A DNA stretch of 64,000 nt from Candidatus Wallbacteria bacterium (GCA_028687545.1 JAQTZZ010000009.1:1-64000), one strand, 5' to 3'. Numbered from the stretch's first letter, positions 1 through 9,117 are shown. Numbers and translations are program-made. The notes: generated by a model from the letters alone, not told the origin.

Positions 1-119
1 TCACATTCGGACTGAGCTTACTGCGTTAACCAGCACGCGAATATGAGGTTGAAAGTTCACGGAACTCATAAACAGGTTTTGAAAGTTGTTTCCTCTTGAC
101 AGGCAGGTCATCCATATGA

Positions 120-138
120 GGGAGGATAACGTCCTCCC
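120..138. repeat. Short perfect inverted repeat
   Basis: A 7-base perfect stem (GGGAGGA / TCCTCCC) with a 5-base loop lies downstream of asnS. It has no T-run on either side, so it is a weak terminator candidate. Nothing else was recognised in bases 1-203, and no coding frame there is convincing. Confidence 0.4.
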
Positions 139-169
139 TTGGCCTATCTCTTAATAATTCAAATCATGG

Positions 170-189
170 ATTCCAGCTTCCGCTGGAAT
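170..189. repeat. Intergenic hairpin of the ATTCCAGC...GCTGGAAT type
   Basis: This is a perfect 8-base stem with a 4-base loop, ending 15 bases from the asnS stop codon. The flanks (TGG before, GACGG after) resemble palindromic intergenic units that are common in many bacteria. It probably forms the 3' end structure of the leftward asnS transcript. Only this copy was noticed in the window. Confidence 0.45.
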
Positions 190-203
190 GACGGTAAAAA
201 GGA

Positions 204-1499
204 TTATGGCGTCAGGCGATTCAGCATCCTGGCGAAAGGGATTGTTTCCCGCACATGATGCAGCCCGCAGATCCAGGCCACAGTGCGCTCAATGCCCAGG
301 CCGAAGCCGCCATGTGGAACGCTCCCGTATTTCCGCAGGTCAAGATACCATTTGAAATTCTCTTCCTTGAGCCCGTGCTTATGGATGGCAGCAAGCAGTA
401 TTTCCAGGTTTTCCTCTCTGATGCTGCCGCCGATGATCTCTCCGTAACCTTCAGGAGCCAGCAGGTCAGCACAGACCGCATAGCGCTCGTCGGTCGGGTC
501 CTGCTTCATGTAGAAGGCCTTGCACTGCCTGGGATAATGGTGCACGAATACGGGCTTATCGTACAGCTTGGTGAGTATCGTCTCATCGTCGCCGCCCAGA
601 TCGTCGCCCCACTTGATGTCAGACCCATTCTTGTTGAGAATCGCGATCGCTTCCTCGTAATGCAGGCGGTAAAAAGGAGTCTTGATCTTTTTCAGCGGCT
701 CGACGTCGCGCTCCAGTAATTTCATTTCTTTCTCATGCTTGGCCAGCACTCTCTCCACTATGTAAGCGATCAGCTGTTCCTGCAGGGTCAGGTTTCCTTC
801 CAGATCGATGTAAGCGATCTCAGGTTCCACCATCCAGAATTCAGTCAGATGCCTTCTGGTCTTGCTTTTCTCCGCCCTGAAGGTAGGGCCGAAGCAGTAA
901 ACTTTCCCGAAAGCCATGCAGGCGGCTTCCACATAAAGCTGGCCACTCTGCGTCAGATAGGCCTTTTCGTCGAAATAAGTCACTTCGAACAGATTGCTAG
1001 TACCCTCGCAGGCTGAGGGAGTGAAGATCGGAGTATCGATCAGCACAAAATGGCGGTCAGAAAAGAAATCGCGGATTGACTTGATGATCGTGTCGCGCAC
1101 CTTGAGAATCACCCGCTGGCGGGGAGCTCTCATCCAGAGATGGCGCAAATCCATCAGAAAATCCACTCCATGCTCTTTCTTGCCGATCGGATAATTTTCA
1201 GCAGCCTGATAAATCTTATAGGCTTCCACTTCCATTTCATATCCACTGAGGGAACGCTCCTCTATGCGGATTTTTCCGGTGACTTCCAGTGAAGATTCCA
1301 CCGGGAGTTTACCCAGTGCATCGAAATCGGCTTCTCCCAGCCGTTCTTTGGAGACCGACGCCTGGATTACACCAGTGCCGTCGCGGAAAATCACGAAATG
1401 GATTCCACCGGAAGAACGCCGGTTCATCACCCATCCCTTCAGTGTGACAACTTCCCCCACATGTTTTGAGATATCATGAAGATAAATCCACTCAGCCAT
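204..1499 (-). CDS. asnS: Asparaginyl-tRNA synthetase
   Basis: This cytoplasmic class IIb aminoacyl-tRNA synthetase charges tRNA-Asn with asparagine. The N-terminal OB-fold anticodon-binding domain (about residues 15-105) carries a GWV-x-RR motif. The catalytic core shows motif 2 near residue 207 (FRAE..KTRRHLTEF) and motif 3 near residue 397 (GGFGLGIERT). Length of 431 residues is normal for bacterial AsnRS. AsnRS is favoured over AspRS because the protein is short and lacks the GAD insertion domain of bacterial AspRS. The ATG at 1499 is preceded by a strong AGGAGG. The gene is divergent from glmM and appears to be monocistronic. Confidence 0.95.
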   Translation of the reverse strand: MAEWIYLHDISKHVGEVVTLKGWVMNRRSSGGIHFVIFRDGTGVIQASVSKERLGEADFDALGKLPVESSLEVTGKIRIEERSLSGYEMEVEAYKIYQAAENYPIGKKEHGVDFLMDLRHLWMRAPRQRVILKVRDTIIKSIRDFFSDRHFVLIDTPIFTPSACEGTSNLFEVTYFDEKAYLTQSGQLYVEAACMAFGKVYCFGPTFRAEKSKTRRHLTEFWMVEPEIAYIDLEGNLTLQEQLIAYIVERVLAKHEKEMKLLERDVEPLKKIKTPFYRLHYEEAIAILNKNGSDIKWGDDLGGDDETILTKLYDKPVFVHHYPRQCKAFYMKQDPTDERYAVCADLLAPEGYGEIIGGSIREENLEILLAAIHKHGLKEENFKWYLDLRKYGSVPHGGFGLGIERTVAWICGLHHVRETIPFARMLNRLTP

Positions 1500-1601
1500 A
1501 TGTCCTCCTGAATCCGATACTGTTTAGTCCCGACGGACCAGTGTAAGATGTTATTTTAATCCTCTGCTGTTTAAATGACAAATCCTCCCAACCTCGGCAA
1601 A

Positions 1602-1631
1602 TTGCCTTTTCTGTTAATAATAGGTTAAACT
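1602..1631 (+). promoter_or_regulatory. Candidate sigma-70 promoter for the glmM operon
   Basis: TTGCCT, an 18-base spacer and TAAACT lie about 50 bases upstream of the glmM ATG in the divergent asnS-glmM gap. The -10 hexamer is the same as the one proposed for L25. This is motif inspection only. Confidence 0.4.
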
Positions 1632-1679
1632 GAAGAGTGAGCCAGTAGAATATCTGAGCAGAAGTGTCCCGGGGGACTG

Positions 1680-3035
1680 ATGAAAAAATATTTTGGAACA
1701 GACGGAGTGCGCGGACTTGCGAACAAGCACCCGATGACTGCCGAATTCGCCCTTCAGCTTGGGATGGCTTCGGCTTGCGTAATCAAAGGCAAAGTCAGCG
1801 ACAGGAATCCCACCGTACTCCTGGGAAAGGACCCCCGGTTATCAAGCGATTTTCTGGCCGCCGCATTTGCAGCAGGCTGCGCTTCCTGCGGCCTGGAAAT
1901 CCATAAGATCGGTGTGATCACGACTCCCGGGATATCCTATCTTACTCAGTGCCGTGATTTTCTCTTCGGTGCAATGGTCTCTGCTTCGCACAACCCTTAC
2001 CAGGACAATGGCATCAAGCTGTTTTCCTCCCGTGGAATCAAAATCCCTGACGCCTGGGAAGAGGAAATAGAGAGGCAGATTGATGACCACAACTTCAACC
2101 TGGCCGATTCCAAAGGGATCGGAAGGATCAAGACCGACGAAGGGCTCAAACAGGACTATCTTGACATGCTCAAATCACAGCTGGCCTCTTCTGCAAAGTT
2201 AAAGCGTGGCAGAGTTGTGATAGATTGCGCGAACGGCTCCACCTCAGCCATAGCCCGTGATGTGTTTCAGCATCTTTTCGCAGCTGTCTTCATCAACGAC
2301 CATCCTGACGGCATCAACATCAATCAAAACTGCGGCTCCACCAGAATGCAGGTGCTCTGCGACAGAGTCCGCTCTGAGCGGGCTGACTTCGGATTCGCCT
2401 TCGACGGTGACGGAGACCGCGTGCTCTTCTGCGACGAGACCGGGGAAATCCTCGACGGTGACTATGTTTTAGCGATCTGTGCACTGGACATGAAGAAGCG
2501 GGGAACGCTTAAAAACAATCTCCTGATCGGCACTGTGATGACTAATCTGGGCATGATCAAAGCCATGGAAAAACAGGGCATCGAGGTACGCCTGGTGCAG
2601 GTAGGGGATAAATATGTTTATGAAGAAATGGTTAAATCCGCTGCCTCGCTTGGGGGAGAGCAATCAGGGCACATAATCTTCCCTGATCTGATTCAAACCG
2701 GCGACGGTCTGCTTACAGCTCTGAAATTTCTTCAGATAATCGGTGAGTCAGGAATACCGCTTTCAGAACACAGAAAAATTTTCTCTAAATATCCCCAAGC
2801 CCTTTTAAACCTGAGGATCAAAAACCGCAGCGACTATACTGAAAACCGCGAACTGCAGAAAACCCTCACAGACCTTGCAGATCAGCAGGGGCGCGATTCG
2901 CGACTGGTCGTGCGCCCGTCAGGCACTGAACCGCTTCTGCGGATCATGGTTGAGTCAAGGGACAAAAATTCACTCGATTTTTTACTTGAAAAAGCCGAAG
3001 GTATTATTAGGCAACATATTAAAGTTGAGGAGTGA
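1680..3035 (+). CDS. glmM: Phosphoglucosamine mutase
   Basis: GlmM interconverts glucosamine-6-phosphate and glucosamine-1-phosphate, supplying UDP-GlcNAc for peptidoglycan and lipid A. The 451-residue protein shows the catalytic phosphoserine loop SASHNP with Ser103, the metal-binding DGDGDR loop near residue 243, and the C-terminal phosphate-binding RPSGTEP motif. All four alpha-D-phosphohexomutase domains appear present. The ATG follows a GGGGGA ribosome-binding site. Two cyclic-nucleotide-domain genes and the DnaE-like gene follow with gaps of 10, 16 and 5 bases, suggesting one transcript. GlmM is preferred over phosphomannomutase because of its length and loop sequences. Confidence 0.93.
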   Translation: MKKYFGTDGVRGLANKHPMTAEFALQLGMASACVIKGKVSDRNPTVLLGKDPRLSSDFLAAAFAAGCASCGLEIHKIGVITTPGISYLTQCRDFLFGAMVSASHNPYQDNGIKLFSSRGIKIPDAWEEEIERQIDDHNFNLADSKGIGRIKTDEGLKQDYLDMLKSQLASSAKLKRGRVVIDCANGSTSAIARDVFQHLFAAVFINDHPDGININQNCGSTRMQVLCDRVRSERADFGFAFDGDGDRVLFCDETGEILDGDYVLAICALDMKKRGTLKNNLLIGTVMTNLGMIKAMEKQGIEVRLVQVGDKYVYEEMVKSAASLGGEQSGHIIFPDLIQTGDGLLTALKFLQIIGESGIPLSEHRKIFSKYPQALLNLRIKNRSDYTENRELQKTLTDLADQQGRDSRLVVRPSGTEPLLRIMVESRDKNSLDFLLEKAEGIIRQHIKVEE

Positions 3036-3045
3036 AGTATTTTTC

Positions 3046-3528
3046 ATGATTACTACTGATATGTTCCAGATTCTGCGGGACCTGGTTTTTTTCCAGGACT
3101 TTTCCGACAGAGAACTGCAGTCATTTCTTTCCATCTGCACAGATCGTGAATTCAAGCAGGGTGAAATCATATTCCATGAAGGTGTAGGCGGAGACGAATT
3201 TTACATCATTGTGACCGGCGAAGTCGCGATTATGAAAGAAACGGAATCAGGCCAGAAAGAATTGTTGTCAATCCTGGAAACAGGGAGCGTTTTCGGTGAA
3301 ATGAGCATCATTGACAGCTCACCCCGTTCAGCGGGTTCAGAAGTAGCAAGCGACAAAGCCAATCTGCTCGTGATCAAGAGGGCATTTCTGGAAGAACTCG
3401 CGAAAAGCGACCTGGACCTTGCCGTTAAACTGATGCTGACCCTGATCAAATACATCAGTGAGAGGCTCAGACAGACTACTGAGCGTTTCGCGCTCGCCCA
3501 GAAAATGCTCAGACAGATGGAAAACTGA
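3046..3528 (+). CDS. Cyclic nucleotide-binding domain protein 1
   Basis: This 160-residue single-domain protein is built on the CRP/PKA-type cyclic-nucleotide-binding fold and has no DNA-binding helix-turn-helix after it. The beta-barrel motifs run from FKQGEIIFHEG to the phosphate-binding cassette FGEMSIIDSSPRSA, which keeps the Glu and Arg-Ser-Ala expected of a nucleotide-binding pocket. The reading frame stays open upstream into glmM, but the ATG at 3046 is chosen because upstream sequence would overlap glmM in another frame and starts no recognisable domain. It may sense cAMP, cGMP or another ligand; the output partner is unknown. A second related gene follows 16 bases later. Confidence 0.8.
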   Translation: MITTDMFQILRDLVFFQDFSDRELQSFLSICTDREFKQGEIIFHEGVGGDEFYIIVTGEVAIMKETESGQKELLSILETGSVFGEMSIIDSSPRSAGSEVASDKANLLVIKRAFLEELAKSDLDLAVKLMLTLIKYISERLRQTTERFALAQKMLRQMEN

Positions 3529-3544
3529 ATCTGAAGGAGGAAAT

Positions 3545-3988
3545 TTGCGGGACTCCATTTTTGAAGACCTCTCGGAACATGAGCTGGAAGAGATCCTCAA
3601 ATTCACCGAAGAAGTGACTCTGCCGCCTTCATCCGTCATCTTCAAGCAGGATTCGGCTGGTGATTCTCTGTATATTATCAAAAAAGGTACTGCTTCCCTG
3701 GTGAAAAAAAATGAGCTGGGTGAAGAATTCAGCATGGGTACAGCAGAACCAGGAATGTTTCTTGGAGAACTGGCAATCCTGGACGGGGGCAGGCAGCCTT
3801 TCACCGCCACATCCACTACTGAAATCGTTGTCCTGCGCATCACAAGAGACAAACTGGACCTTCTCTATAAAGTGAACAAAAAAATTCTCTGCAAATTTTA
3901 TCTGTCGCTTATCCGTTATGTCAACTTCCGCCTGAGAAAAGCCAATGAAGGTTTTGCCGCTTCCCGCTCCAGCATGCAAAAACTGTAA
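3545..3988 (+). CDS. Cyclic nucleotide-binding domain protein 2 (TTG start)
   Basis: This protein of about 147 residues contains one cyclic-nucleotide-binding domain and looks like a tandem paralogue of the preceding gene. The TTG at 3545 is the preferred start because AAGGAGG ends 4 bases before it. The only upstream ATG in frame lies inside the preceding gene. The phosphate-binding cassette reads LGELAILDGGRQPFTA, a less canonical version in which the Arg-x-Ala spacing differs from the first copy, so ligand binding is uncertain. It ends 5 bases before the DnaE-like gene, consistent with translational coupling. Confidence 0.78.
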   Translation: MRDSIFEDLSEHELEEILKFTEEVTLPPSSVIFKQDSAGDSLYIIKKGTASLVKKNELGEEFSMGTAEPGMFLGELAILDGGRQPFTATSTTEIVVLRITRDKLDLLYKVNKKILCKFYLSLIRYVNFRLRKANEGFAASRSSMQKL

Positions 3989-3993
3989 TAATA

Positions 3994-6837
3994 ATGTTCA
4001 ACAAATCTTATGTCCCGCTGGGAATCAAGACTGATTACAGCATCCGAAAATCCCTGATCAAAAGCGGCGAACTTGCGCTTTATCTCAAAAAACTCGGTTT
4101 CACATCTGCCGGCCTTGTAGACGATAATTTCTCAGGACATCTCAGTTTCTACCAGAGTCTGATGCACGAGGGGATCAAACCTCTGATCGGACTTGAAGTC
4201 CTGCAAAGCAGTAACTTATCCCCGCTCTACCTTTTCGCAGGATCCAACCAGGGGTATCTTGAACTTGTTTCAATCCTGAACCGCTATTTCGATAATTCCA
4301 AAGAAAAGGCAGTGCTGCCCCGGGGTCTGAAACTCACTTCAGAAGTTTCTTTGATTTATCCGCTTAATCAGTCCATGAATCTCACTCCTCCATTAGATGC
4401 AGCAAGGGCTTTCATAGGCGTTGACAGCGGGACAAAACCGGAACTGCTGGAACTTGCTTCCAGACACGGGAAAGTCATCTTTTTTGAAATCATTTCAGTT
4501 TTACTTGAATCGGATCTGAATTTTTTTAATGCCTATAGCGGTGAAACAAATACATATCTGAAAAGCGAATCAGAACTTAAAAATCTTCCTCCGGAAATTC
4601 TTTCTGCTACCCGGGATTTTGCCGATTACTGCTCATTTGACATGCAAAAATACATTTCAGAAGTTTGTTATCAGTTACAACCGGTTCCAGATCAGGAATT
4701 CAGGGACGCTGTAAATCTTGTTTCACTGGATCATGGATTACAGCCCGAAGTCATCACTGCAGAATTGAACTGGCTTTCTTATAACGGCCTGCTTAGAATT
4801 TTCAAGCTTTTCTACCAAATCGCACTTTATTTTACAGATAATAAAATCCTATCCAGTCCACTCTCTGGAAAATTTTCCGGTTTGAAAATCAGTTACGCAC
4901 TTGGTCTGAACCACTTCAATCTCGACTTTCCCATGAGTTTCCCGAGCAATCACGGATTAGATTTTCAGATCAATCTGGCTGCTTCAAAAAAAGAAAGGTT
5001 CCTGGAGTATCTGCGTCGTCTCCTGCCTGAGGATTCACTGGTATATCCCTTGTCATTCACCCATTTTCAGCAATATTCCTCGACCAGGGAAGTCGGGAAA
5101 AATCTTGACGTGCCATACTACATAGCAGACAAAATATCCAGAAAGTCGGATTTCAGCAACTTCAATCTCCCGATCCCCAGAGAAAAGCTGGAAAAATTTC
5201 TGCACTTCCAGGAAATTTTCAAAAAAATGGTTCACTATACTGCTCGCCATTCAAATGCAATCCTTCTGATTCCTGCGGAAAAAAACTGTTTGCTTCCTCT
5301 TCCATCGGACGGAGACAAAAGATACTGCCAGTTCGACAAGGATGTGCTGGATCTTCTAAAACTTCCCAAAATCAGTGTGACCGGGCAGAAGATTCTGGAC
5401 ATCATCCAGGACACACTGGATTTGATCAGAAAAAAAAGGGACCTCATCCTGAAACCGTTTGATTTCAATCCAGCTGACTCTAAAGTCTATCAAACAATGA
5501 TCAAAGAGCCATTCGGCATTTTTTTTCTGGAAACTCCGAGAGCAGCCAAGCTGCTTAAGTTGATTCATCCAGGCTGTTTAGAAGAACTTCTCCTGGTAAT
5601 CGGTTCACTGATTTCAGGAATCGAAATCCGTAAAACATTGACCCGCAAGTGTTTCGGGCAGATCATAGGCCGCTTTCACTTTCAACTTATTTTTGTCGAT
5701 CACCTGCAGGCAATATTCAGAGAGCTTGGGTTTGAAAATGACTCGCTCTATATTCTGGAGCATTTAAAAAAAGGTCAGCTTCCGCCGGAAACCCGAGAAA
5801 AATTCTTAACGGCTCTTCACTCCCGGGTGGGTGATGAGGCTCAGGATTTCTTTGATGACATGTGCTCTGCAGGCCCCAGACTGGTAAGCCTTCATGATAT
5901 CTGCAATCATGCCCTGCTTGCTTATCAGACAGCTTTTCTAAAACATCACTTTTTTCCTGAATTCATGACTTGCCTTCTCTGCAGTGACTGCGGAAATCTG
6001 CAGAGGGTACGCAGATACAGTGAGGTACTGAAAGATAAGGGTTATAAATTCCTCCCGCCTGATACTCAATATTCTGAGAGCAACTTTACCCTGACCAAAA
6101 ACGGGATCAGGATCGGACTTGACAACATCATCAAATCTGAAAATGCTAAATGCCTTTCTTTTGAAGATCTGAGAGATAACCGGAAAGCAATTGAAATGCA
6201 CGTAGATTTATGCTGGGAACTCCAGAAATTCGGATTTTTCCTCTCCAAGCACCCATTGAAAAAAATTTCCGATTGGATCTATTTCTTCCCTCATCTTACA
6301 ATCAGCGAATTTTTAACCGGCAGCCGGCAGAAATTCAGCGGTCCTCTCTGCCTGATCGATCAGTCTGTCAAAATCACTAAAAGCGGCAACAGATATCTGG
6401 AATACATTTTTTCCGACTCAAAAGACGAAATCAGAGCTTCTCAGGTCAATCCCGAACAAATCCTTGAAAGATCCTGCTGTTATTATGTTGAAGGAGAAAA
6501 ATATCTGAAAAACAGTGACCAGATGCTTAATTTAGACCGGGCCGTTCCTTTTCTCGAATTTATTGGCATCACTCCGGTCTGTTTTTTGATTTCACCGGAT
6601 CTTAACGACAATGATCTGTCTAAACTGCTGGAATTCATCAAACTCCATCCTGGGGAACAGGAAAGCCTGCTGATCTATACGGAGCAGAATCAGCAGATCG
6701 TTATGAAAACGGATGCCAAGGTAAAATTACTGCCCAGAGACATTAAGGTTCTAAGGAGAATTATAGGAGTGGAAGCAAGCTACCTGAACCCTGCACTGGG
6801 ATTAGAGTGGATCGTCCCCAGGAACGAATCGCTTTAG
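3994..6837 (+). CDS. DnaE-like protein (DNA polymerase III alpha paralogue), predicted catalytically inactive
   Basis: The 947-residue protein follows the domain order of bacterial DnaE but is shorter than the usual 1100-1200. Residues 1-70 match the PHP start, with the metal-ligand motifs replaced (GIKTDYS for H-x-H-S-x-YS; VDDNFSG for TDHGN). At the palm motif PDxDxDF the sequence is PSNHGLDF (317-324). Gly321 replaces the Asp equivalent to E. coli D401, while Asp323 (D403) stays. At the third catalytic motif (KFDFLGLRT) Ser461 replaces Asp555, with Gly464 aligned to the conserved Gly. Fingers (YQTAFLKHHFFPEFMTCLL), the tip motif LSKHPL and an OB-fold stretch (TKSGNRYLEYIFSD) are recognisable. 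The helix-hairpin-helix/clamp-binding segment is compressed. The likely role is structural or regulatory; it is not the replicative polymerase. Confidence 0.8.
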   Translation: MFNKSYVPLGIKTDYSIRKSLIKSGELALYLKKLGFTSAGLVDDNFSGHLSFYQSLMHEGIKPLIGLEVLQSSNLSPLYLFAGSNQGYLELVSILNRYFDNSKEKAVLPRGLKLTSEVSLIYPLNQSMNLTPPLDAARAFIGVDSGTKPELLELASRHGKVIFFEIISVLLESDLNFFNAYSGETNTYLKSESELKNLPPEILSATRDFADYCSFDMQKYISEVCYQLQPVPDQEFRDAVNLVSLDHGLQPEVITAELNWLSYNGLLRIFKLFYQIALYFTDNKILSSPLSGKFSGLKISYALGLNHFNLDFPMSFPSNHGLDFQINLAASKKERFLEYLRRLLPEDSLVYPLSFTHFQQYSSTREVGKNLDVPYYIADKISRKSDFSNFNLPIPREKLEKFLHFQEIFKKMVHYTARHSNAILLIPAEKNCLLPLPSDGDKRYCQFDKDVLDLLKLPKISVTGQKILDIIQDTLDLIRKKRDLILKPFDFNPADSKVYQTMIKEPFGIFFLETPRAAKLLKLIHPGCLEELLLVIGSLISGIEIRKTLTRKCFGQIIGRFHFQLIFVDHLQAIFRELGFENDSLYILEHLKKGQLPPETREKFLTALHSRVGDEAQDFFDDMCSAGPRLVSLHDICNHALLAYQTAFLKHHFFPEFMTCLLCSDCGNLQRVRRYSEVLKDKGYKFLPPDTQYSESNFTLTKNGIRIGLDNIIKSENAKCLSFEDLRDNRKAIEMHVDLCWELQKFGFFLSKHPLKKISDWIYFFPHLTISEFLTGSRQKFSGPLCLIDQSVKITKSGNRYLEYIFSDSKDEIRASQVNPEQILERSCCYYVEGEKYLKNSDQMLNLDRAVPFLEFIGITPVCFLISPDLNDNDLSKLLEFIKLHPGEQESLLIYTEQNQQIVMKTDAKVKLLPRDIKVLRRIIGVEASYLNPALGLEWIVPRNESL

Positions 6838-7946
6838 CGATTGAATGTAATCAGGCTGAGAACCATTTCTGCGGCAGCAGTCAGCTCGCTGATCTTGATC
6901 TGTTCTTTTTTGGTATGAACGTTTTCCATCCCCACCGCCAGATTGACGGCCTGGACGCCTCTGGAATTGAAAACATTAGTATCTGAGCCTCCGCCAGTGC
7001 TTTCCAGGCTGATTGTTTTGCCGATCTGCTTTAGACAGGCTGTCACTACTTTCACGATTTCATGATTTGGACCCAGTTTAAACGCTCCAAACTCTTTCTT
7101 AACCATGATTTTAACTTTAGCACCTGTGATTCTGGCTGCTTCCTTGATGCTTTTCACCATCTGCTCAGTCTGTTTTCGGAGCTTATCCTCATTCCGGCTC
7201 CTGGCCTCTCCAAAAATAGTGGTTTTTTCCGGCACGATGTTAGTGGCCATCCCGCCTTCAATTTTTCCAATATTGGCGGTTGTTTCTTTATCAATTCGCC
7301 CGAGTTTCATACGGGAGATCGCCTTGGATGCTGCTGCAATGCTGTTGATCCCGTCTTCAGGGTTGACGCCGGCATGAGCAGCTTTTCCGATGAATTCCGC
7401 GTTCACGGAATTCTGCGAAGGTGCGCTCACCACAACCCGACCGACCGCGCCCTCGCTGTCTAGGATGAAAAAATACTCAGCCTTGATCGATTTCAGATTG
7501 AGCTGTTTTGCTCCATACAGACCCTGTTCTTCACCAATCGTCATGATGAAATAAACAGGTCCATGCGAAATTTTTTGCTCTGACAAGATCCGGGCAGCTT
7601 CGATCATGGCCGCAATTCCAGCTTTATCGTCAGCTCCCAGAATTGTATTTCCATCGCTTTTAATCAGACCTTTTTCAATTCTGGGAGAAATGTGTTCCCC
7701 GGGAACAACCGTGTCCATGTGCGCCACTATCGCCACTCCCTTTTTTTTTCGGTCTCCCTTTTTGTAGGCAATCAAATTCCCTGTTTCCCCTCCATAGGGT
7801 TTATGGGCATTATCGAATTTTACCTCAAAACCCAGTTTTCTTAGTTGGGCAGCGGCGAATTCAGCTACTTTTTTTTCCTTCAGGCTCAAGCTGTCGATTT
7901 TCACGAGTTCCATGAAATTCTTCACCAGTCGCTCACGATTTACCAT
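6834..7946 (-). CDS. M20 family metallopeptidase (PepT-like)
   Basis: This 370-residue cytosolic zinc peptidase of the M20 family is closest to the tripeptidase/PepT-like branch. Metal and catalytic motifs are visible in order: HMDTV (His and catalytic Asp), LGADDKAG (bridging Asp), IGEEQGLYG (general-base Glu and ligand), LDSEG, and a late ENVHTKKE His. The lid/dimerisation domain sits between. The gene is last in the leftward lipid A operon and its start overlaps the lpxB end by 14 bases. It overlaps the DnaE-like gene end by 4 bases convergently. No link to lipid A synthesis is obvious. Confidence 0.85.
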   Translation of the reverse strand: MVNRERLVKNFMELVKIDSLSLKEKKVAEFAAAQLRKLGFEVKFDNAHKPYGGETGNLIAYKKGDRKKKGVAIVAHMDTVVPGEHISPRIEKGLIKSDGNTILGADDKAGIAAMIEAARILSEQKISHGPVYFIMTIGEEQGLYGAKQLNLKSIKAEYFFILDSEGAVGRVVVSAPSQNSVNAEFIGKAAHAGVNPEDGINSIAAASKAISRMKLGRIDKETTANIGKIEGGMATNIVPEKTTIFGEARSRNEDKLRKQTEQMVKSIKEAARITGAKVKIMVKKEFGAFKLGPNHEIVKVVTACLKQIGKTISLESTGGGSDTNVFNSRGVQAVNLAVGMENVHTKKEQIKISELTAAAEMVLSLITFNR

Positions 7947-9117
7947 CGTTCCTCCTCAAAAAATCGATGATCAGACGGGCAGCACGCTCAGTTGCACCTG
8001 CTTCTCCCATTTTTTTCAGCACATCCTTCAAATAATTCTTCTGCTGCTCGATCCTTTCCTGATTACGGTAAAAATTTACCACCTCAGAAGCGATTTTCTC
8101 GGGATTGGCGTCTCTCTGCGCGAATTCCGGGATCACCTGCCTGCCCAGAATTAGATTCGGGAGTCCGAAAATTATTGGCAGTTTTCCTGACAGGCGCGCA
8201 ATCAGCTCAGTCAGAAGCGAGATTTTATAGATAATGATCATCGGAATATTCATGCAGGCGGCCTCAAGAGTCGCTGTGCCGGAAGCAATTACGGCGAAAT
8301 CCAGAGTGGAAAACACATTATATGTCGCATCAACTGTAAGCTGTGCTTCGGGAAAGTTCTGCCTGATATAACCCTCAATCTTTTCCTGGTTCATATCTTC
8401 TGAAGTTTTAAAAGTGGCTGAAGTGATGGGAATAATGAACTTTGCGTTCGGGATTGAACTTTTAATCAGCCTGGCCGCCTTCAGAAGTACGGGTAAAAGA
8501 TATTTGACCTCTTTTTCCCTGGATCCAGGCAGCAGCCCGATGGTGAAATTCTCTGGAGTGATCCCGAATTCACGTTTCAGCTGATCCTTAGGCTTAGTAG
8601 ATTTGACGATGTCCAGCAGCGGATGGCCGACATACGAAACGTCAGCTCCAGCCTGCCGGTATAAATCGTAGGTCGTTTCAAAAGTAGTAATGATCAAGTC
8701 GATGGATTCTGCCGCATCCCGGATTTGATCGGGAGTTTTGGCCCACTTGGAAGGCGGAATATAATAAATTGTCTTGACTCCTCGTTTCCGCGCAGCATGC
8801 ACAAGGCGCATGTTGAATCCAGGATAATCGATCAGAAGCAGAAGATCCGGTTTATTCCTGATCAGAAACTGTTTGATTTTCTTATAAACCCTGTAAAGTC
8901 CTGGCAGTTTCTTCAGCGACTCCACCATGCCGATCACTCCCCAGCTGGAGCTGTCAAAGAACAGTTTTCCGGTTTCCTGCTCCATTTTCTGGCTGCCGAT
9001 GCAAACAAAATCAAGGGTCTGGTCAAACTCTTTCAAGGTATGGATCAGAGCGGCACCATACAGGTCACCTGAAATCTCGCCAGCCACGATCATCAGATTT
9101 TTTTTCTTGTCAAGCAT
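7933..9117 (-). CDS. lpxB: Lipid-A-disaccharide synthase
   Basis: LpxB (GT19) condenses UDP-2,3-diacylglucosamine with lipid X to form the lipid A disaccharide at the inner membrane. This 394-residue copy has the canonical N-terminal motif AGEISGDLYGA, the central LLPGSREKEV motif and a C-terminal acceptor region ending in the usual helix-rich tail, at normal family length. The start ATG overlaps the end of the upstream msbA-like gene by 8 bases. A second, divergent LpxB-like gene lies two genes upstream in the same operon, so this copy is the better candidate for the standard enzyme. Confidence 0.92.
   Translation of the reverse strand: MLDKKKNLMIVAGEISGDLYGAALIHTLKEFDQTLDFVCIGSQKMEQETGKLFFDSSSWGVIGMVESLKKLPGLYRVYKKIKQFLIRNKPDLLLLIDYPGFNMRLVHAARKRGVKTIYYIPPSKWAKTPDQIRDAAESIDLIITTFETTYDLYRQAGADVSYVGHPLLDIVKSTKPKDQLKREFGITPENFTIGLLPGSREKEVKYLLPVLLKAARLIKSSIPNAKFIIPITSATFKTSEDMNQEKIEGYIRQNFPEAQLTVDATYNVFSTLDFAVIASGTATLEAACMNIPMIIIYKISLLTELIARLSGKLPIIFGLPNLILGRQVIPEFAQRDANPEKIASEVVNFYRNQERIEQQKNYLKDVLKKMGEAGATERAARLIIDFLRRNDGKS

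Noticed and set aside
2875-3045. Longer version of the first cyclic-nucleotide-binding protein
   Set aside because: It would overlap the end of glmM in another frame, and the domain begins after the ATG at 3046.
7105-7463. Plus-strand frames inside the M20 peptidase gene
   Set aside because: They are antisense shadows of a gene with clear catalytic motifs.
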